From: Elusimicrobiales bacterium
GTDB taxonomy: Bacteria; Elusimicrobiota; Elusimicrobia; Elusimicrobiales; UBA9959
Length of the DNA stretch: 45,181 nt
Direction: 5' to 3'
Assembly: GCA_031082205.1 (NCBI GenBank)
Contig: JAVHLJ010000020.1
Span: 1-45,181, forward strand
How positions within the stretch are numbered: position 1 is the stretch's first letter; every line of letters starts with the position of its first letter. Both the position numbers and the translations under genes were made by a program. Shown one piece after another: positions 40,585-45,181 of the stretch. The notes below the pieces were generated by a model. That model worked only from the letters and a program-made list of their open reading frames with translations. It ran no database searches and had not been told where the DNA came from.

Positions 40585-41855
40585 ATATCTGGCTGGTAAC
40601 TATCGGAGAGCCTGTCCCGGATTCGGTGGATTTCCGGGGACGGTTGCATAGGACCGGGCAGTTCGCTCTTTCTTTCTCAAAGGACGCCGGGATCGAATGG
40701 TGGACTTCCGCCTTTGACCATTTTTCAAGGAAATTCATGGCGGAAGATGGCGCGAGTATCCAGATTGGCAGCGGCTTGCGGATATCGGTTTTCCGCGGGT
40801 GCGGATATTCATCCAATGTGTCGGTACGGCGTCTGCTAGATCAGCGTATTCTGGCAAAAAAAATGTATGCCGCTTTCTCGAGAGCTTCTAAACTACCAGA
40901 TATCATCCTATGTTCGGTTCCTCCGGTTGGAATCGCTGGGGTTGCGGTTTCCTTTGCCGGCGAGGCCGGCGTTCCTGTTGTTCTGGATCTACGGGATATG
41001 TGGCCGGATATTTTTGTGGACCACGCTCCGAGTGGATTAAAAAGCGCCGCAAAACTCCTGTTGCGGCCGATGTTCCGCGAGGCAGAAAAGGTCTTTTCCC
41101 GCGCTGACGCGCTGATAGGGATAACCGACGAATTCTTGGAGTGGGGACTGGGAAAAGCCGGACGAGAGCGGAACAACTGGGACACGGTTATCCCTTTTGC
41201 GTATAATTCCGTTCCGCCAGCAGGAGACACCGTTGACGTAGCGGCAAGGGCCTGGGATAAGCTTGGGATTGGCGAGAAGCACCCTTTCAGGGTATGCTTT
41301 TTGGGTTCCTTAAGTCGTCAGTTTGATATCCCGACAGTAATTAAGGCTTCGGAGATGCTAAGGGCGCGGAAAATAGCGGTGCAGTTCGTTATATGCGGTG
41401 ACGGAGATTGTTTGCGGAAATTCCGCAAAATGGCAGAGGGCAATCCCGACGTTATTTTCCCGGGCTGGGTTGACGCTGCCGCGATTTATACCCTTATGCG
41501 ACGCTCGTCAGCCGGCATAGCCCCGTTGCCGGATAGATACGATTATCTCGCAACCATAAACAATAAATCGGTTGAGTATTTGAGTGCCTCTTTGCCTATT
41601 ATTTCGTGTCCCTCAAAAGGGGCGCTCGCGCGTTTTCTGTCGGAACGAAAGTGCGGGGTGAGTTTTGATTATGGACGTCCGGAACTATTGGCCGAACTCA
41701 TAGAGGGTCTGACCAGGTCTCCTGGACGACTGGCACAGATGTCTCATAATGCCAAGAACGCCTTTGAAGATAATTTTGTCGCTGAAAAAGTTAATTCCGC
41801 ATTGCTGGCGCATCTTGAACGTATCGTAGCGGAGTATAAATCTGCTAAAAATTAA
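40581..41855 (+). CDS. Glycosyltransferase family 4 (WbuB-like)
   Basis: Protein of 424 residues resembling the WbuB group of GT4 enzymes. It has the N-terminal long acceptor domain with ILCSVPPVGIAGVAVSFAGE and VVLDLRDMWPDIFVD (WbuB-type DLWP region), and the donor site RSSAGIAPLPDRYDYLATIN followed by NKSVEYLSASLPIISC. Enzymes of this group often transfer aminosugars such as FucNAc, which would fit with the aminosugar genes downstream, but specificity is not assured. Start overlaps the upstream stop (ATGA). Confidence 0.87.
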   Translation: MNIWLVTIGEPVPDSVDFRGRLHRTGQFALSFSKDAGIEWWTSAFDHFSRKFMAEDGASIQIGSGLRISVFRGCGYSSNVSVRRLLDQRILAKKMYAAFSRASKLPDIILCSVPPVGIAGVAVSFAGEAGVPVVLDLRDMWPDIFVDHAPSGLKSAAKLLLRPMFREAEKVFSRADALIGITDEFLEWGLGKAGRERNNWDTVIPFAYNSVPPAGDTVDVAARAWDKLGIGEKHPFRVCFLGSLSRQFDIPTVIKASEMLRARKIAVQFVICGDGDCLRKFRKMAEGNPDVIFPGWVDAAAIYTLMRRSSAGIAPLPDRYDYLATINNKSVEYLSASLPIISCPSKGALARFLSERKCGVSFDYGRPELLAELIEGLTRSPGRLAQMSHNAKNAFEDNFVAEKVNSALLAHLERIVAEYKSAKN

Positions 41856-41875
41856 TTGGGGAGCTAATTACGACT

Positions 41876-42946
41876 ATGACTGAATCAAATCTGAAGTTTG
41901 CTTTTGTGGGTTGTGGCCGTATAGTAAAACGGCATGCTGAGCTTCTTGGCAATAAACTAATCCAGGGGGCAATGCTCTCTGCCGTATGTGACATCGATCA
42001 GCAAAAGGCCTCGGCTATCGGAGAGAAATACTCCGTCCCGCATTTTACGGACATGCATCAAATGATGGAGAAGATAAAGCCTGACGCTGTTTCTGTGCTT
42101 ACCGAAAGCGGAAATCATGCGAGGCATGTTATTGAACTTGCCAGATATGGCGCACACGTTATCGTAGAAAAGCCAATGGCGCTGACTTTGGATGACGCGG
42201 ATGCCATGATCCGGGCTTGTGACGCTGCCGGAGTTAAGCTGTTCGTAGTGAAGCAGAATCGGTTCAACGTTCCCGTTATTAAGTTGCGCGAGGCGCTGGA
42301 GTCCGGCCGTTTCGGGAAACTGGTTTTAGGAACGGTTCGGGTTCGGTGGTGCCGTGAACAGGCATACTATGATCAGGATAAATGGCGGGGCACTTGGGCT
42401 CTTGATGGCGGGGTTCTAGCCAACCAGGCGAGCCACCATATAGATTTGCTTGAGTGGATGATGGGGGAAGTGCGGAGCGTTTATGCTATGGCTGCGACCT
42501 CTTTGGTTAGGATCGAAGCGGAGGATACGGCGGTGGTCTCGCTGCGTTTTCGCAATGGAGCATTGGGTATAATTGAGGCGACTACCGCTGCCCGGCCTAA
42601 AGACCTTGAGGGCTCTATTTCTATTCTGGGGGAGAAAGGCGCTGTTGAAATAGGTGGGTTCGCCGTGAATCAGATGAAGACCTGGAATTTCACGGATCCA
42701 AAGCCTGACGATATGGAAGTCATGTCGAAATTTTCCGTAAACCCGCCGGATGTTTATGGTTTTGGCCATAAATCCTACTATCAGCATGTCGTGGAGTGTA
42801 TTCGCGATAATAAACGTCAGTTGGTTGATGGACTTGAAGGGCGCAAAAGTCTGGAACTTATTTCAGCGATTTACGAGTCTATTGAATCCAAGCGCGAAGT
42901 CCCATTGCGCTTTACGGCCAATAAATGCCGGCTGGGAGTTGCTTAA
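41876..42946 (+). CDS. wlbA: UDP-N-acetylglucosaminuronate 3-dehydrogenase-like oxidoreductase (WlbA/WbpB)
   Basis: NAD-dependent Gfo/Idh/MocA oxidoreductase of 356 residues. It has the Rossmann start FAFVGCGRIVKRHAELL, the cofactor-site EKPMALTLDDAD (with the catalytic Lys of EKP) and the DGGVLANQASHHIDLLEWM active-site block. The VVKQNRFN segment supports the WlbA/WbpB subfamily, which oxidises C3 of UDP-GlcNAcA. The acetyltransferase and aminotransferase of the same pathway follow, which strengthens the assignment. The UDP-GlcNAc 6-dehydrogenase needed to supply the substrate is not in the window. Confidence 0.88.
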   Translation: MTESNLKFAFVGCGRIVKRHAELLGNKLIQGAMLSAVCDIDQQKASAIGEKYSVPHFTDMHQMMEKIKPDAVSVLTESGNHARHVIELARYGAHVIVEKPMALTLDDADAMIRACDAAGVKLFVVKQNRFNVPVIKLREALESGRFGKLVLGTVRVRWCREQAYYDQDKWRGTWALDGGVLANQASHHIDLLEWMMGEVRSVYAMAATSLVRIEAEDTAVVSLRFRNGALGIIEATTAARPKDLEGSISILGEKGAVEIGGFAVNQMKTWNFTDPKPDDMEVMSKFSVNPPDVYGFGHKSYYQHVVECIRDNKRQLVDGLEGRKSLELISAIYESIESKREVPLRFTANKCRLGVA

Positions 42947-43417
42947 ATGACTGAGCCAAATATTAAGACCGCTGGAATAAAAGACGTTAAGTTTGGAGCA
43001 GGAGTTAAAGTCATTGCCCCTGCTAACCTGTATGGTTGTGAAATCGGGGACGGTGCTTTTATAGGCCCTTTTGTCGAGATACAAAGAGACGTAGTAATCG
43101 GCAAGCGCTGCAAGGTCCAGTCGCACACGTTTATCTGTGAACTTGTGACTATAGGGGACGACTGTTTTGTCGGCCACGGGGTCATGTTTATCAACGATAC
43201 TTTCAATGCCGGCGGCCCTGCAGGGGGGGATAAGGACTTGTGGAGGTCTACCCGGATAGGGAATAAGGTGTCCATCGGTTCTAACGCGACTATATTGCCT
43301 GTAAGCATTGCGGACAATACCGTTATCGGGGCGGGTGCTGTGGTAACAAAAGACATATTAAAGTCAGGGATTTACGCGGGGAATCCGGCAAGATTTATTA
43401 AGGGAATTCCCAAATGA
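42947..43417 (+). CDS. wlbB: Sugar N-acetyltransferase, left-handed beta-helix (WlbB/WbpD-like)
   Basis: Hexapeptide-repeat acyltransferase of 156 residues. Regular GxxIG turns are visible throughout (YGCEIGDGAFIGPFVEIQ, VTIGDDCFVGHGVMF, RIGNKVSIGSNATILP, TVIGAGAVVTKDI) with the conserved HGVMF His-site and the short loop ND. The C-terminal YAGNPARFIKGIPK is typical of WbpD/WlbB. It would acetylate the 3-amino group of the UDP-sugar made by WlbA and WlbC. Its ATG directly follows the WlbA stop codon and its own stop overlaps the next start. Confidence 0.9.
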   Translation: MTEPNIKTAGIKDVKFGAGVKVIAPANLYGCEIGDGAFIGPFVEIQRDVVIGKRCKVQSHTFICELVTIGDDCFVGHGVMFINDTFNAGGPAGGDKDLWRSTRIGNKVSIGSNATILPVSIADNTVIGAGAVVTKDILKSGIYAGNPARFIKGIPK

Positions 43418-44535
43418 TAAAAACCGCAATGGTTCCTTTCGCTGACCTGCACGCCCAGTACCTGACGATTAAGCCGGAAATAGACGCGGCGATATCTGAG
43501 GTTATCAGCCAATCTGCGTTCATTCGGGGGCGATTTGTTGATGCCTTTGAAAATGAATTTGCTTCTGCTGTCGGGACTAAACATTGCGTCTCATGCGGGA
43601 ATGGGACGGATGCTCTTTATATCGCCATGCGCTCTTTGGGCGTGGCGGCCGGGGATGAGGTGATTACCACCGCTCACTCCTGGATAGCTACCAGCGAAAC
43701 GATAACCCAGGCCGGCGGGAGCGTAGTCTTCTGTGACACGGATAAGGATGCTTTCACCATTGACCCCAAGCAGATAGAGCAGAAGATTACTCCAAGGACG
43801 GTGGGGATAATCCCTGTTCACTTGTACGGCCAGCCGGCGAATATGGATGAGATAATGGCCATCGCCAGGAAGCATAAGCTTTGGGTGCTTGAGGATTGCG
43901 CCCAGGCTCATTTCGCTAAGTTTAAGGGGCAAACAGTCGGTACCTTCGGCAATGCCGCCGCCTTCTCCTTTTATCCGGGAAAAAATCTGGGAGCTATGGG
44001 TGACGCCGGGGCGGTCGTCACTAATGACGCCGCTTTAGCGGAGAAGATGGCTATATTTGCCCGTCATGGAGGACTTGTAAAAGGCGATCATCGGAGTGAA
44101 GGTATAAATAGCCGCATGGATGGGCTTCAGGCCGCCATTCTTTCCGTTAAATTAAAAAAAATTTATGACTGGACGCAGATGCGCCAAAAGCTTGCGGCAG
44201 AATATTCCGGCAGGCTTGCCAATATCCCGGGCGTTGAGACCCCATTGTCCGGCGAGGACCGGGAGCATGTCTATCACCTTTATGTAATTCGCCACAAGAA
44301 GCGAGACTTGCTTAAAAAGTGGTTGGCTTCCTCCGGTATTGAGACGGTAATTAATTACCCTGTGGCGCTGCCCTTCCTGCCGGCATATTCCAGGCTGAAG
44401 TCCCGGCCGGAGGATTTTCCTAACGCATATGGGAATCAGTCTGTGATATTGTCGCTGCCGATATTCCCGGAAATGGCGTCCACACAGTTGGAGCAGGTTG
44501 TAAAGCAGATGGAACTCTTTGCCTTGCGTAAATAA
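43414..44535 (+). CDS. wlbC: DegT/DnrJ/EryC1/StrS aminotransferase (WlbC/WbpE-like)
   Basis: PLP-dependent sugar aminotransferase of 373 residues. The internal aldimine Lys is K190 in SFYPGKNLGAMGDAGA. Other family blocks are VSCGNGTDALYIAM, AHSWIATSETITQAGG, VHLYGQPANMDEI, EDCAQAHFAKFKGQ and GINSRMDGLQAAIL. It would aminate C3 of the 3-keto sugar made by WlbA, with WlbB then acetylating it. ATGA overlap with the acetyltransferase gene. The alternative, a 3- or 4-amino deoxyhexose enzyme, is less likely given the neighbours. Confidence 0.93.
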   Translation: MIKTAMVPFADLHAQYLTIKPEIDAAISEVISQSAFIRGRFVDAFENEFASAVGTKHCVSCGNGTDALYIAMRSLGVAAGDEVITTAHSWIATSETITQAGGSVVFCDTDKDAFTIDPKQIEQKITPRTVGIIPVHLYGQPANMDEIMAIARKHKLWVLEDCAQAHFAKFKGQTVGTFGNAAAFSFYPGKNLGAMGDAGAVVTNDAALAEKMAIFARHGGLVKGDHRSEGINSRMDGLQAAILSVKLKKIYDWTQMRQKLAAEYSGRLANIPGVETPLSGEDREHVYHLYVIRHKKRDLLKKWLASSGIETVINYPVALPFLPAYSRLKSRPEDFPNAYGNQSVILSLPIFPEMASTQLEQVVKQMELFALRK

Positions 44536-44538
44536 TGT

Positions 44539-45177
44539 ATGCCGAAAACTAACCCGGATGTCAGGGGCGAAAGCTCCGTTAAAGAGTGGTACCGCAACTA
44601 CTACTCCAAGAGCGGGCTGGACAGGAACGATATCCGCTTGAATCCGGGTGTCCTGTTCCAGATTCTTGCCGCGGAAGCCGCTTTTGTTGCGGCTATACGT
44701 GAGGTCGAGCGCAATCCGTCTACCGCGAAGGTTTTGGACGTCGGTTGTGGTAGCGGTGGGGACATGTTTCAATTGTTCCGGATTGGATATTTGCCCGAGA
44801 ATGTATATGGTGTCGACATACAGAGGGAGCGCCTGGAGGCTGGTAAAAACCTGTGCCATTTGGTTAATTTCTTGTCGGAAGATGCCTCTAAAATGTCGTT
44901 CAATTCCGATTATTTTGATCTGGTTTTTGAGTCAACGATGTTCGCTACGCTGCCCGATGATAAGGTTCGGGCGGGTATAGCCTCTGAAATGATGAGGGTC
45001 TGTAAGTCCGGGGGGCATCTGCTACTTCTGGACTGGCGTACGCATAAGCCGGGGGATTCTAATTACAAAGCCCTTAGTAGACGGGAGTTGCAGAAACTGT
45101 TTAAGGTGGGGGTGGATACTGAGGTATATAATAGGCGGGAAAAACTGGACCACTTTTTAGGCCGACCTAAGGTGTAA
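44539..45177 (+). CDS. SAM-dependent methyltransferase (class I)
   Basis: Protein of 212 residues. The SAM site is VLDVGCGSGGDMFQL, followed by VYGVDIQRERLEAG, FLSEDASKMSF, FDLVFESTMFATLP and MRVCKSGGHLLLLDWR, a full class I core. It starts 3 bp after the aminotransferase gene and could methylate an O-antigen sugar. The C-terminus is short and ends right at the window edge with GRPKV; related methyltransferases of glycan loci usually continue for some 20-40 residues, so a late frameshift is possible. Confidence 0.82.
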   Translation: MPKTNPDVRGESSVKEWYRNYYSKSGLDRNDIRLNPGVLFQILAAEAAFVAAIREVERNPSTAKVLDVGCGSGGDMFQLFRIGYLPENVYGVDIQRERLEAGKNLCHLVNFLSEDASKMSFNSDYFDLVFESTMFATLPDDKVRAGIASEMMRVCKSGGHLLLLDWRTHKPGDSNYKALSRRELQKLFKVGVDTEVYNRREKLDHFLGRPKV

Positions 45178-45181
45178 AAAA

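Noticed and set aside
41600-41625. CGTGTCCC resembling the dispersed repeat tip inside a glycosyltransferase gene
   Set aside because: Match of only eight bases without flanking arm or palindrome, and it lies in conserved coding sequence.

Overview
The window is a GC-rich chromosomal segment of a diderm (Gram-negative-type) bacterium. It carries lipoproteins with LspA, two outer-membrane beta-barrel proteins and a Wza/Wzc-type export system. No gene fixes the taxon. The gene order, the ThrRS without a TGS domain and the bactofilin/M23/SurA-like trio would suit a deep-branching diderm lineage such as Elusimicrobiota, but that is a guess. Codon use up to about 32.09 kb is strongly C/G-ending, yet AUA (Ile) is common. 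After that point the composition becomes visibly more AT-rich and mixed.

Layout. 1-6.5 kb: a proline-rich membrane protein (5' end outside the window), an M23 endopeptidase, a bactofilin, a SurA/PpiD-like anchored chaperone, an ABC-2 exporter pair and a NodB-type polysaccharide deacetylase, all in envelope or peptidoglycan functions. 6.5-8.5 kb: tRNA-Leu(CAA) converges on a minus-strand set (AI-2E-family permease, cyclic-nucleotide-binding protein, small DUF948-like membrane protein). 8.7-19.1 kb: YjbQ, then ileS-lspA, a TPR lipoprotein, a GT39-like membrane protein with a DUF2993-like tail, a gluzincin lipoprotein, a Cu(I) P-type ATPase and queF. 19.1-22.1 kb: tRNA-Val(GAC), two tandem hairpins, thrS and a secreted TIM-barrel glycosidase-like protein. 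22.2-24.1 kb: a FecR-like periplasmic protein and a beta-barrel.

24.2-45.2 kb is an exopolysaccharide/O-antigen locus. It holds a low-molecular-weight tyrosine phosphatase, an O-antigen ligase, a Wza-like export lipoprotein, a Wzc-like tyrosine kinase, Wzy, Wzx, five glycosyltransferases, three methyltransferases and a WlbA/WlbB/WlbC trio for a 2,3-diacetamido-uronic acid sugar. Two accessory insertions interrupt the export genes: a small ORF overlapping an AbiEii-like nucleotidyltransferase, and an AlbA_2/HATPase/winged-helix protein. At about 32.09 kb a truncated NAD-dependent epimerase marks the junction to the lower-GC, variable sugar-assembly half. No initiating sugar transferase is intact in the window.

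Non-coding structure is unusually rich. A dispersed palindromic repeat (arm GGAACAGGTATCGTGTCCCC) occurs as two complete 44-bp palindromes and several half-sites between 6.5 and 22.2 kb; one half-site supplies the start codon of the copper ATPase. A 165-bp element with perfect 10-bp terminal inverted repeats sits between the phosphatase and the ligase. Several genes have an extended -10 box (TGnTAWAAT) only 6-8 nt from the ATG, which suggests leaderless transcripts.
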